Shown piece after piece: positions 8,110-17,700 of a DNA stretch of 48,543 nt. Every line of letters starts with the position of its first letter. Position 1 is the stretch's first letter. The translations under genes and the position numbers were made by a program. The stretch is taken from assembly GCA_031280435.1 (NCBI GenBank), contig JAITGS010000072.1, positions 1-48,543 of the forward strand, in the 5' to 3' direction. The notes under the pieces were generated by a model that saw only the letters and a list, made by a program, of their open reading frames with translations, was not told the DNA's origin and did no database searches. The stretch comes from Tannerellaceae bacterium (GTDB taxonomy: Bacteria; Bacteroidota; Bacteroidia; Bacteroidales; Tannerellaceae).

Positions 8110-9096
8110 ATGTCCGTAAATAAACTCATATTAGGCGATAATCTCGACATCCTTAAGGCAATGGAGAGCGAAACGGTAGACTTGATTTATCTCGATCCGC
8201 CCTTTTTCTCGAACAGAAACTACGAAGTAATCTGGGGCGATGCCGGCGAGGTTCGCTCCTTCCAGGACCGCTGGGAGGGCGGCATCAGTCACTATATCGC
8301 ATGGCTCAAGGAGCGCGTCGAACACATGCATCGCGTGCTCAAGCCCACCGGCTGCCTCTTTCTGCATTGCGACTGGCATGCGGATGCGTATATCAGGGTG
8401 GAGATTCTGGACAGGCTTTTCGGTATGAATAACTTCAAAAATACAATTGTATGGAAGAGGACAACCGCTCATAATGATAGCGGCCGATTCGGAATGAATG
8501 CCGACAGTATATTCTATTATGCCAAGTCAAACGAATACACCTTCAATCCTCAGTTTCTTGATTATGATGACGAGTATAAGAAGCGTTTCAGAAAAGATAA
8601 TAACGGAAGGCTGTATATAGACGATAATCTGTCCGCTAAGGGCCTGAGCGGCGGCGGTTATAAGTACGAATACAAAGGCGTTTTAAACTTGTGGCGTTGC
8701 CCTCCGGAAACAATGCAACAATACGACAAAGAGGATAAGCTGTATTACACCGCTAATGGAGGAATAAGGCTTAAAAGATACTTGGACGAATTGCAGGGAC
8801 TTCCGTGTCAGACAATTTGGACGGACATCAATCCGGTGAATTCGCAGGCTAAAGAGAAAGTCGGCTATCCTACCCAAAAGCCTAAAGCGCTGCTCGAACG
8901 GATCATCAAGTGCGCATCCAATGAAGGCGACCTCATACTCGATCCCTTTGTTGGCGGAGGCACAAGCGTTGTCGTGGCCGACAAGCTCAACCGCCGGTGG
9001 ATAGGCATCGACCAGTCGGTGCGGGCAGTTAAGGTAACGGAGCTGCGGCTCCAGCATAATAATGACAATAACATAAAGTATTATGTGCATCAATAA
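8110..9096 (+). CDS. DNA methyltransferase M1 (N4/N6, beta class)
   Basis: A 328-residue site-specific DNA methyltransferase that would modify adenine N6 or cytosine N4 with S-adenosylmethionine. The catalytic motif DPPF (residues 29-32) comes before the cofactor motif DPFVGGG (278-284), the order of beta-class and Type III Mod-like enzymes. Between them, about residues 105-250 form the likely target recognition region. Residues 1-105 and the last 75 are almost identical to the next gene, whereas the central region is unrelated, showing tandem duplication with exchange or divergence of the recognition domain. It has no nuclease domain. Its last 14 nt overlap the start of the second gene, implying translational coupling. 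Confidence 0.92.
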   Translation: MSVNKLILGDNLDILKAMESETVDLIYLDPPFFSNRNYEVIWGDAGEVRSFQDRWEGGISHYIAWLKERVEHMHRVLKPTGCLFLHCDWHADAYIRVEILDRLFGMNNFKNTIVWKRTTAHNDSGRFGMNADSIFYYAKSNEYTFNPQFLDYDDEYKKRFRKDNNGRLYIDDNLSAKGLSGGGYKYEYKGVLNLWRCPPETMQQYDKEDKLYYTANGGIRLKRYLDELQGLPCQTIWTDINPVNSQAKEKVGYPTQKPKALLERIIKCASNEGDLILDPFVGGGTSVVVADKLNRRWIGIDQSVRAVKVTELRLQHNNDNNIKYYVHQ

Positions 9097-10660
9097 ACTC
9101 ATATTAGGCGACAATCTCGACATCCTCAAGGCGATGGAGAGCGAGACGGTAGACTTGATTTATCTCGATCCGCCGTTTTTTTCGAATAAAAATTACGAGA
9201 TTATCTGGGGTGATGCCGGCGAGGTTCGCTCCTTTCAAGACCGCTGGGAGGGCGGCATCAGTCACTATATAGCATGGCTCAAGGAGCGCGTCGAACACAT
9301 GCATCGCGTGCTCAAGCCCACCGGCTGCCTCTTTCTGCATTGCGACTGGCATGCAAACGCATATATCCGCGTGGAAATACTGGACAGGCTTTTTGGCATG
9401 AATAACTTCAGAAATGAAATTGTATGGCATTATGGCTCGAGATTGATGCATAATAACAGAAAAATAAATGCCAAGCACGATACTATATTCTTTTATTCCA
9501 AAACCGAACAAGCAAAAATAGAAACTCCAGTTGCCGAGTGGACAAAAGAGGAGTTCATTAAAACCAAAAGGCAGGCCGTTCACGTAGATAAAGATGGCAG
9601 AGAGTATATTTGGCAGGATGCAGGGAAAGGGAAATCCAAAGCATACAAAAGATATATTGACGAAGTATTAGAGAAAGGAAAAGCAATTGACGATGTTTGG
9701 TCGATTCCAATCCTGACAAGTTCGGATAAAGAACGCATCGGCTATCCCACCCAAAAGCCTAAAGCTCTGCTCGAACGGATCATCAAGTGCGCATCCAATG
9801 AAGGCGACCTCATCCTCGATCCCTTTGTGGGCGGAGGCACAAGCGTTGTCGTGGCCGACAAGCTCAACCGCCGGTGGATAGGCATCGACCAGTCGGTGCA
9901 GGCAGTTAAGGTAACGGAGCTGAGGCTCCAGCAGCAAACGGATCTCTTCACCAGCCTCTATGCCAATTCCTATACGCTGCAACTCTACAAATACGATTAT
10001 GATACGCTGCGATATACCAACGCCTTTGAATTTGAAGGATGGATTGTGCAGCAATTCGGAGGCACAAGCAACACTAAGCAGCGCGGAGACAAAGGCATCG
10101 ACGGCAAAACATCGGACGGAACGCCCATACAGGTGAAACGCTCGGACAATGTGAGCCGTGAAGTGATAGACAAATTTCCGACCGCCGCAAAACGATACGA
10201 CGCAAGCCTGTTCGACAAAAACGTGAAGAACGGCATGCCCGTCGGCTACGTCATTGCCTTCTCATTCGGACGGGGAGCGGTGGAAGAAGTCGCCAGGCTG
10301 AAGCTTAAAGAAAATATCATTGTCGAACTCGTTACCGTCGACAGAATCATACCCCTATCCCGAAAGCCTAACATCACAGTAGAAGTCAACGAGCTGTCTC
10401 GCAATGCCGGCGGCGAGCGCGATATAGAATTCATAGCCACAGCCGGAAGCGACGCAGGCATAGAATTTTATAGCTGGGACTTTGACTACGACGAAAGCAA
10501 AGGATTCAAGCCCATTGTTATACGAGACCTCGAAGGCCGCCAGCAGCGCCGACTGACAGCCGGCTATCATAACATAGCCGTCAAAGCCGTCGACAACAAC
10601 GGCCTTGAAAGCCTCGAAACCATCAAGCTGAAAGTAAACGGAGTGCTGGAGCGGAACTGA
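9083..10660 (+). CDS. Methyltransferase M2 fused to Mrr-like nuclease and PKD-like domains
   Basis: A 525-residue multidomain protein. Residues 1-290 are a beta-class methyltransferase (DPPF at 29-32, DPFVGGG near 248) nearly identical to M1 outside the central recognition region (about 108-212). Residues about 310-425 look like an Mrr-type PD-(D/E)xK nuclease: RGDKGIDGK with Asp340, then QVK (Gln350-Val-Lys352), the QxK variant that Mrr proteins use. Residues about 437-520 read like a PKD/Ig-like beta-sandwich (YSWDFDY, then GYHNIAVKAVDNNG), which is odd for a cytoplasmic DNA enzyme. Modification and cleavage in one chain is known in Type IIG-like systems, so with M1 it could be a restriction-modification unit. 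Nuclease activity is inferred from motifs only. Confidence 0.85.
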   Translation: MCINKLILGDNLDILKAMESETVDLIYLDPPFFSNKNYEIIWGDAGEVRSFQDRWEGGISHYIAWLKERVEHMHRVLKPTGCLFLHCDWHANAYIRVEILDRLFGMNNFRNEIVWHYGSRLMHNNRKINAKHDTIFFYSKTEQAKIETPVAEWTKEEFIKTKRQAVHVDKDGREYIWQDAGKGKSKAYKRYIDEVLEKGKAIDDVWSIPILTSSDKERIGYPTQKPKALLERIIKCASNEGDLILDPFVGGGTSVVVADKLNRRWIGIDQSVQAVKVTELRLQQQTDLFTSLYANSYTLQLYKYDYDTLRYTNAFEFEGWIVQQFGGTSNTKQRGDKGIDGKTSDGTPIQVKRSDNVSREVIDKFPTAAKRYDASLFDKNVKNGMPVGYVIAFSFGRGAVEEVARLKLKENIIVELVTVDRIIPLSRKPNITVEVNELSRNAGGERDIEFIATAGSDAGIEFYSWDFDYDESKGFKPIVIRDLEGRQQRRLTAGYHNIAVKAVDNNGLESLETIKLKVNGVLERN

Positions 10661-10676
10661 GCGCCCCCCGCCCCGT

Positions 10677-10744
10677 CATTTCACGCAGCGGTAAATGCTC
10701 GTTTACCGCCTCGGTAAATGCCCATTTCACGCAGCGGTAAATGG
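10677..10744. terminator. Palindromic block with 23-bp period between convergent genes
   Basis: GGTAAATG recurs at 23-bp spacing (about 10690, 10713 and 10736), and CGGTAAA...TTTACCG forms a 7-bp stem. CATTTCACGCAGCGG occurs at 10677 and 10723. The block fills the gap between the converging methyltransferase and hybrid-regulator genes, where a bidirectional terminator is expected. No strong T-tract follows, so the terminator role is inferred from position. Confidence 0.45.
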
Positions 10745-10762
10745 CAATATACATTTTGGGGA

Positions 10763-13700
10763 TTATTTGGGCGCGCTTTCGCCGTACTGATGCGGGGCTT
10801 TGCCGAACCTGGCGCAGAATCGCTTGGCAAAATAGGAGTGATTGTTGAAGCCCACCATGTACATCACCTCCGAAACGGTGAATTTCTTGCTCGACAGCAG
10901 CAGGGCGGCCTTCTTGAGGCGTATGGAATTGATGTACTCTATGGTACTCATGCCCGTCATCTGCTTTATTTTTCGGTATAACTGCTTGGGGCTTATGCCG
11001 GTCTTGCGGCTAAGATAATTCACGTTGAGATCAGAGTCGTCAATGTTTTCCTCGATGGCTCTGGTAATGTTGGCAAGCAGTTTTTCGTCGTGCGAGATGA
11101 GAGGCACAGGCTTGGGCTCGGTCATAATCTCAATCCTTACCTTCTTTTCGAGCCGGCGCTTGTTGTCTATGAGCTGCGCCGCGCGGGATAGCAGTATGGC
11201 GGCATCGAAGGGTTTGGCGATAAAGGAGTCTATGTTGAGGCAGATGCTGTTCAGTTCCGTAGTCTTATCGTCGCGAGCGGTGAGGAGGATGAGCGGGATG
11301 GTAGAAGTGGGCACGTGGGCCTTGAGCTTGCGGCACATCTCGAGCCCGTCCATCACGGGCATCACCACGTCGGCTATTATCAGGTCGGGCAGCAGCTCCA
11401 TGGCCAGCTTGAGCCCAACCTTCCCGTTGTGGGCCATCACGCAGCGATAATCGGCATTGAACATGTTGCAGATAAACTCAGCCATGTCCGTATTATCGTC
11501 AACGGCCAGGATGAGAGGCTTGCCGGCGTCGGCCTTCATCTGCGTAGGGCCAAAGGTGGCGCTATGCTCTTCGGCTACAGATGCATCTATGGGGAGGCGA
11601 ATGGTGAAAGAGGCGCCGCCGTCCTTGCCCGAATCGGCCCGGATGCTGCCGCCATGCAGCTCTACGAACTTCTTGGCTATGTAAAGCCCAACGCCCGAAC
11701 CTTCCTTTCCGGCCGTATTGGAGGAGGATTGGAAGTATCGCTGGAAGACGAAGGGCAGATCCTGCTCCGGTATCCCGGCGCCTGTGTCGGACACCTTTAT
11801 CTCTATCTCGCCCGAAGGAATATACCCCAGAGAAAGCATGATGTTATCACCCTCGGAGCTGTATTTGCATGCATTGGTAAGCAAATTGTTAAGCACCGAT
11901 TCCATCTTCACGGCGTCTATGCTGAGGTATATACTGCCTACGCCGGAGTTGAATACGAAGGTCACGCCACGGTCTTTCATGCTTTCGGCATAGGCGGCGA
12001 AGATGCTTTCGGCAAACTTAACGAACTCCACGTGCGAGCGTATAAGGCTTATGCTCTCAGGATTGTCATAGCGGTAGAAGTCTATTGCCTGGTGAACGAG
12101 GGCGCTAAGCTTCATGGCGTTTCGGTAGATGAGCGACAGGCTGTTCCTTTCCTCCGGAGGGCGAGCCGGGTTGAGCAGCAAACGGCTTAGCGGAGCCACT
12201 ATCAGGCTCAACGGCGTTTTGAACTCGTGGGAAATCTCGGTGAAGAAGTCGAGCTTGAGCCTTATCTGCTCGCCGGTTTTCTCCTTCTCCAGACGAGCAT
12301 AGCGGAGCTGGCTCCTTACCTTCAGCGAATAGGCCGTCCACAGCGCCAGGCCTGCGAACAGCGCCAGGTAAATACACTTGGCCGCGAACGAGAAATACCA
12401 CGGCGGGAGTATATCTATGGCGAAGGTCTTTATCTCGCCGGAAGGCTGCCCGTTTATCCCCTGCCTGCCGATGAGAAGCGAATACTTGCCGGGCTCAAGG
12501 TTAGAGAAGGATATGCTGTTGCCGCCGGCTTTGAGCATCTGCCATTCGCTGTCGACCGGCCTTAGCTTGTAGATGAAAGAGCTCTTGCGCTCCTGCGAGA
12601 AGTTGAGGTCGGAGATTTCCACCGAGAATGTGTTGCGGTCATGCCGCAGCCTGATGCCGTCGAGGTAGCGAATGCTCTTGCCGCCGAAGCCTCCGCATGG
12701 CTCAGGCGAGCTGTTGTTGAAGCGCAGCGAGGTGATCAGAACAGGCCGCCCGTTGCCGGCCTCCGCAAGAGTTGAAGGACGGATGAGAGCCAATCCGTCG
12801 CTGCCGCCCAGATAGGCGAGTTTCGCGGCGGCGTCGTAGTATATGCCGGAGAAGGCGCGGTTCATGATGTTATGGCGGCGAGTGGTCATTGCCCTGCGAT
12901 CGGTAATCCATATACCGTCGGACGAGGACACCCATATCTCATTCCCCACTTCCGCCATCGACAGCGGTTCCATAGTATTCTGCGAGAAATACAGCCTTTG
13001 CGATTCCAGCGTTACGGCATTTATCTTCACTATACCCTTCCCGAAGGCCGCCCATACGTAGCCTTCCGAATCGCAGAGGATGAGCGAAGGGATAATGCCG
13101 GCGCCAAGGCCTACGTGCTCGATGCTGCCCGAAGGATCTAAGGGATCAATACGGTCGATGCCTGTTTTATAGCCGAGGGCCCAGACCTTCCCCAGGCGGT
13201 CAACGGCTATATGGCTGACGAAATTGCCGGACAAGCCCGACTGCAGCGTGTAGCAGCGGTCGGCAACGTAATGCCGCTGCCTCGTCTTCAGCTTCTCCTT
13301 CGCAATAACGAGTATGCCGCTCATGCAGGTGCCCATCCACAGGTTGCCGAGCGAATCCTCGGCTATGTGATACGTCCACGATGAGTTGTAGCTCCGCGTG
13401 CTGTCGGCAATATTGCACCACGAGAAGGTTTCCGAAGCACGGTCGTAGCGATTGACGCCTCCGTCGGTTGTGACCCAGAGGTTATCGTCGGCATCTTCGC
13501 AGATGTGTCGTATGCGATTGTGCGTGATGAAGCTCTGCGGGTTGTCGACCATGTACCATACGGCATTACCGTCGTCGGCAGGGCTGGAGGCTCGGATGAG
13601 GCCGTTCGTTCCTCCCAGCCAGAAATAGCCCTCTTTATCCTTATATATATTATAGAAATGATTCCCCTCGCCTGAACCCGTCAGCTGATGAATAGGTATG

Positions 13701-14689
13701 TATTTGATATTATTATTGCCGGGCAGCATGGATACGCCGTAGTCGGTGCCGAGCCACAGGTTCTGCTCCCTGTCCGTATATACGGCCCAAACGATGTTGT
13801 TGGCAAGCGACTTGGGGTCGCGCGAGTCGTGCTTAGCCCTGCGTGCTTCCTTCTCATTATATATACACAAGCCATTGTCGGTACCAACCACAACATTGCC
13901 GGAAGCATCAAGGCGCATCACCTTAACGAACGAACATTCCATCTTCGATTCGGCTGCATTGCTTTCCGGCGAATACTTATAAAGGTAATTGCCGGTGCCT
14001 ACCCAGATGCAGTTCCTGCCAGCGTCTTTCAGCAGCGAATTAACAAAGTAGCGCTCGCTCCCGCCGCTCACTTCGGGAATGATAAACTCAAACCTCTTCT
14101 CGCCCGTGAGATAGCGCCCGAAACCTATGTGCGAGCCTACGTAGACGCATCCGCCCGCAGCTCCATGCGTTTCGTCGGCTATGATGGAGTAGACCATCTC
14201 GGTGGGCCTTGCCGGAGCTATGCTCATCCGTATCCGTTCCAGGCTACCGTCCGCCATGCCGTACCTGAACAGCCCCGCCATCGAGCCAATCCACAGCACA
14301 TCGCCCGCCAAGTCCAGCGCCTGAACCTCGGCTGAGAAGCTTAGCGGGAAAGGTTCGTACTCGTCGCTGCGACAATTGTAGGCGATAATCCCCTTCTGCG
14401 TGCCGAGCAGCAGCCTGTCGTCGCTGTACGGGATGGCGCAGTTGATCGGGATACTGAGACTGTCGCCGTAGGTGAAATGCGCGCGAGGAGTATAGCCGTC
14501 GAAGGAGAAGAGCCCCTTGTCCGAGCCAGCCCACATCACTCCCTGCCTGTCCTGGATGAAGCATCTGACGGTAAGAGCCTCCTGGCTCAGGAGTATGTTC
14601 TCGAACATTATATAATCGGCCTTGCTTCCGGCGGACAAGGCCGTTACGGAGCAGAAGAGGAGGAGGAAGGAAAGTAGCAGGTATCGCAT
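10763..14689 (-). CDS. Hybrid two-component system regulator 1 (HTCS)
   Basis: A 1308-residue one-protein two-component system of the kind that senses glycan fragments in the periplasm and activates polysaccharide utilization genes. In order: signal peptide or first membrane anchor (residues 1-20), two-component regulator propeller repeats (about 30-640), a Y_Y_Y-type domain (about 680-755), a membrane helix (about 763-785), a histidine kinase with His821 (EISHEFKTPLS) and ATP-binding motifs NLLTNACKYS and GSGVGLYIAK, a receiver domain with Asp1107 (IIADVVMP), and a C-terminal AraC helix-turn-helix domain. All key residues are present. It starts 40 nt after a second HTCS gene and is probably cotranscribed with it. 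Its target promoter is unknown. Confidence 0.95.
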   Translation of the reverse strand: MRYLLLSFLLLFCSVTALSAGSKADYIMFENILLSQEALTVRCFIQDRQGVMWAGSDKGLFSFDGYTPRAHFTYGDSLSIPINCAIPYSDDRLLLGTQKGIIAYNCRSDEYEPFPLSFSAEVQALDLAGDVLWIGSMAGLFRYGMADGSLERIRMSIAPARPTEMVYSIIADETHGAAGGCVYVGSHIGFGRYLTGEKRFEFIIPEVSGGSERYFVNSLLKDAGRNCIWVGTGNYLYKYSPESNAAESKMECSFVKVMRLDASGNVVVGTDNGLCIYNEKEARRAKHDSRDPKSLANNIVWAVYTDREQNLWLGTDYGVSMLPGNNNIKYIPIHQLTGSGEGNHFYNIYKDKEGYFWLGGTNGLIRASSPADDGNAVWYMVDNPQSFITHNRIRHICEDADDNLWVTTDGGVNRYDRASETFSWCNIADSTRSYNSSWTYHIAEDSLGNLWMGTCMSGILVIAKEKLKTRQRHYVADRCYTLQSGLSGNFVSHIAVDRLGKVWALGYKTGIDRIDPLDPSGSIEHVGLGAGIIPSLILCDSEGYVWAAFGKGIVKINAVTLESQRLYFSQNTMEPLSMAEVGNEIWVSSSDGIWITDRRAMTTRRHNIMNRAFSGIYYDAAAKLAYLGGSDGLALIRPSTLAEAGNGRPVLITSLRFNNSSPEPCGGFGGKSIRYLDGIRLRHDRNTFSVEISDLNFSQERKSSFIYKLRPVDSEWQMLKAGGNSISFSNLEPGKYSLLIGRQGINGQPSGEIKTFAIDILPPWYFSFAAKCIYLALFAGLALWTAYSLKVRSQLRYARLEKEKTGEQIRLKLDFFTEISHEFKTPLSLIVAPLSRLLLNPARPPEERNSLSLIYRNAMKLSALVHQAIDFYRYDNPESISLIRSHVEFVKFAESIFAAYAESMKDRGVTFVFNSGVGSIYLSIDAVKMESVLNNLLTNACKYSSEGDNIMLSLGYIPSGEIEIKVSDTGAGIPEQDLPFVFQRYFQSSSNTAGKEGSGVGLYIAKKFVELHGGSIRADSGKDGGASFTIRLPIDASVAEEHSATFGPTQMKADAGKPLILAVDDNTDMAEFICNMFNADYRCVMAHNGKVGLKLAMELLPDLIIADVVMPVMDGLEMCRKLKAHVPTSTIPLILLTARDDKTTELNSICLNIDSFIAKPFDAAILLSRAAQLIDNKRRLEKKVRIEIMTEPKPVPLISHDEKLLANITRAIEENIDDSDLNVNYLSRKTGISPKQLYRKIKQMTGMSTIEYINSIRLKKAALLLSSKKFTVSEVMYMVGFNNHSYFAKRFCARFGKAPHQYGESAPK

Positions 14690-14729
14690 TGTTCAAGCAG
14701 GGCAGTATTTATCTCTACATTCTTTCGGC

Positions 14730-17700
14730 TTATTTCATTTTCTGGAACTGAGAGGGCGATTTCCCGAATTGCGCTTTGAAGCATTTGCTGAAGTAAAAAG
14801 GGTCGTTGATGCCTACTTTGTAGGAAACCTCCGACACATTCAGATTTGTAGTAGCCAACAATTCGGCTGCCTTTTTCATTCGGATAATTCGGAGATATTC
14901 ATTAGGCGGATGGCCGGTAATTCCTTTCACCTTTTTGTAGAAAACCGTTCGGCCCATACCGGCTGTCGACGCAAAAGTATCGACCGAGAAATCACAGTTA
15001 TCCATATTCTGCTCAATCAGCAAATGTATCTTATCCATAAACTCCTTGTCTTTATCGGCAAAGCGGATTAGATGCCGTGGTATTCCGGGTTCACGGGCAA
15101 ATCGCTGTTGCAGCTTTTCTCTTTGTTCAATCAGTTTAAAGATACGCGCAACGAGATATTTCATGCTGAAAGGTTTGGTTATATAAGCGTCGGCTCCGGC
15201 CTCAATTCCTTCCAGTCGGTGTTCGTCCGACGAATGAGCCGTCAGGAGGATAACAGGGATATGGCTTGTCTGAAAATCCTCCTTCAATCGCTTGGTAACT
15301 TCAAAGCCGTCTATGCCCGGCATCATCACATCGCAGATAATCAGATTGGGCTGTTCGTTACCGGCTTTCAGCAAACCTTCTTCGCCGTTTTCGGCCGCAA
15401 ATACGGTAAACGAAGCGCTCAAATGAGTCTGAATGAAATCGCGAATCTCATCATCGTCTTCAATAATCAAAACCTTGTGATCCTTGAAAGCATTATTTTG
15501 CGCAGGCAAATCGGTTTCATCGTTTTCCGACGTTTCAACGACGGACTTATTTGCAGGCAGTATAGCCGGTTCGTTATGCGCAATATCTTTCTTATCGTAA
15601 TTACTGTCCGATAAAGGAATTGATACGCTAAAGCAAGCGCCTCCCAATTCCGAATCCGTATAATCTATTTTACCCTTGTGAACGTTTGCCAATTCGGCGG
15701 AAAGATGCAAACCGATACCCGTTCCGCCGGACGAATAATTAATCTGAGCAAAGCGGACAAACAGCAGGTTCTCCTTCTCTTTCGGAATCCCGCTGCCGCT
15801 ATCGGATACGCTGAACGTAAACATATCGTTTGGCTCCGAGAAATCAAGTCGCAGCGCTATAACTCCATTTTCCGGCGTATGCTTCATAGCGTTTGATATT
15901 AGATTATAGGTAATCTTATCAATCTTATCCCGGTCGATTAAAATAGTGCGGCTCGGAAGATTTGATTCAAACAGGAAGCGGATCTTTTTCTTCTCCGACA
16001 ATTCATGGAAGGTTTGGTAAATGTCGTTCATAAAGCCAACGATTTCCGTCTGCTCCAATTGCAGCTTCACCTGATTGTTCTGAAGCTTGCGAAACTCTAA
16101 GAGCTGGTCAATCAGTCGCAGCAAATTGGAAGAGCTCTTGGCCATGTGATTGATTTGCTTTGTGACGGCCGGCGGCAGTTCTTTCATCTCGGATAAATTC
16201 TCGATAGAGGCCCGGATAATGGTTAGCGGTGTCCTGAACTCATGCGAAATATTAGTGAAGAAACGCAGCTTGTATTCCGTAAACTGTTTTTCAATCTTCA
16301 CGGCCATATTCAAGCCGTGAATCTGCAAGATCGTTCTGAATATAAAGACTACGATTGCAATGATCAATAATGCATAAACAAGGAATGCATAGTAGGATCG
16401 CCAGAAAGGAGGGACAACCGTTATTTTCAGTACCGTTTCCTGCTCCGTCCACAAGCCGAAACTGTTACTGCCCTTCACCTTGAAGAAGTACGTGCCCTGC
16501 GGAAGATTGCGATAGGCGGCAATATTATGGCGGGTGGCCTGATTCCATGTCTTTTCATAGCCGTCAAGGTAATACGAATACTGATTATAGTCCGGAGAGT
16601 GGAAATTGAGCATAGCAAATTCGATGTTGAACGAGTTTTGGCTGTAATTTAATTTGATGGAATTGGTGAGTGCAATGCTCTGCGAAAGCGGCGAATGTTT
16701 CTCCTGAGGGCGGACATCAATATCGTTTATCCTTAAGCCTGTGATGACAATTGCCGGAGCGGAAACATCGTACTTTATCCGTTTGGGATCGAAGATAAGG
16801 ATACCGGAATAACTGCCGAACATTAATTCGCCATCCTTCTTTTTCCAGCCCGAACCTTCGTTAAATAATCCGGATTGCAGGTTATTTGAGAAGCTGAAAT
16901 TCTCGAAACGCTCGGTTTGCGGGTCGAATTTGGAGATGCCGCTGCCTCCCTCGGTACTCACCCAGATGTATCCCATATCATCCTCCAGGATTGTTTGTAT
17001 CACTTCATTCGACAGGCCGTTTTGGGCGGTATAATGCTTGAAGCTGGAGCGTTCCAAGGGCTCTTCCCTAATCAACAGGTTGAGGCCGCCTCCGGTTGTT
17101 CCGAACCAGATACGCCCTTTGCTGTCTTCCAAAATTGCCTTTATTTCATTGTTGTTAATAGAGCTGTTGTTGTTTAAATCGAATCGAAAGTTTATGTACT
17201 TATCGTTTTGCTCAATCAGTTCGTCCGGATCAAAAACATTGACGCCTTCGTTCGTGCCTATCCAGATTAAACCGCTGCTATCCCGGATAATCGCCCGCAT
17301 CATATCCTGATTAACCGTTCGGGTATTGATGTGCCGGAAGGTTATGTCTTTGCTGCTGAGATCCGCATAGTGCAAGCCTCCGCCGAAGGTGGCAACCCAT
17401 ATCCTGTTTTTCGAATCGCGGATAATATCGAACACATTATTGCTGCTGGTATTCTGCCTGTCTATATCATGCAACTGATACGACATCACCGGCGCATTGC
17501 CTGAGGGCGGAAACACCAGAAGGCCTTTTCCGCGGGTTCCGAGCCATATATTTCCCAAGGAATCTTCGGTAATTGCAAAAGGTAATCCGCCGCTTATTTT
17601 ATGTGACTTCAGCTTCCGGAATGATGAATCGTAGATGTGCAGATAGCCGGTTCGGGTTCCTATCCAGAAGCGTCCCTGAGAATCCTCGTAAATGAGGCGG

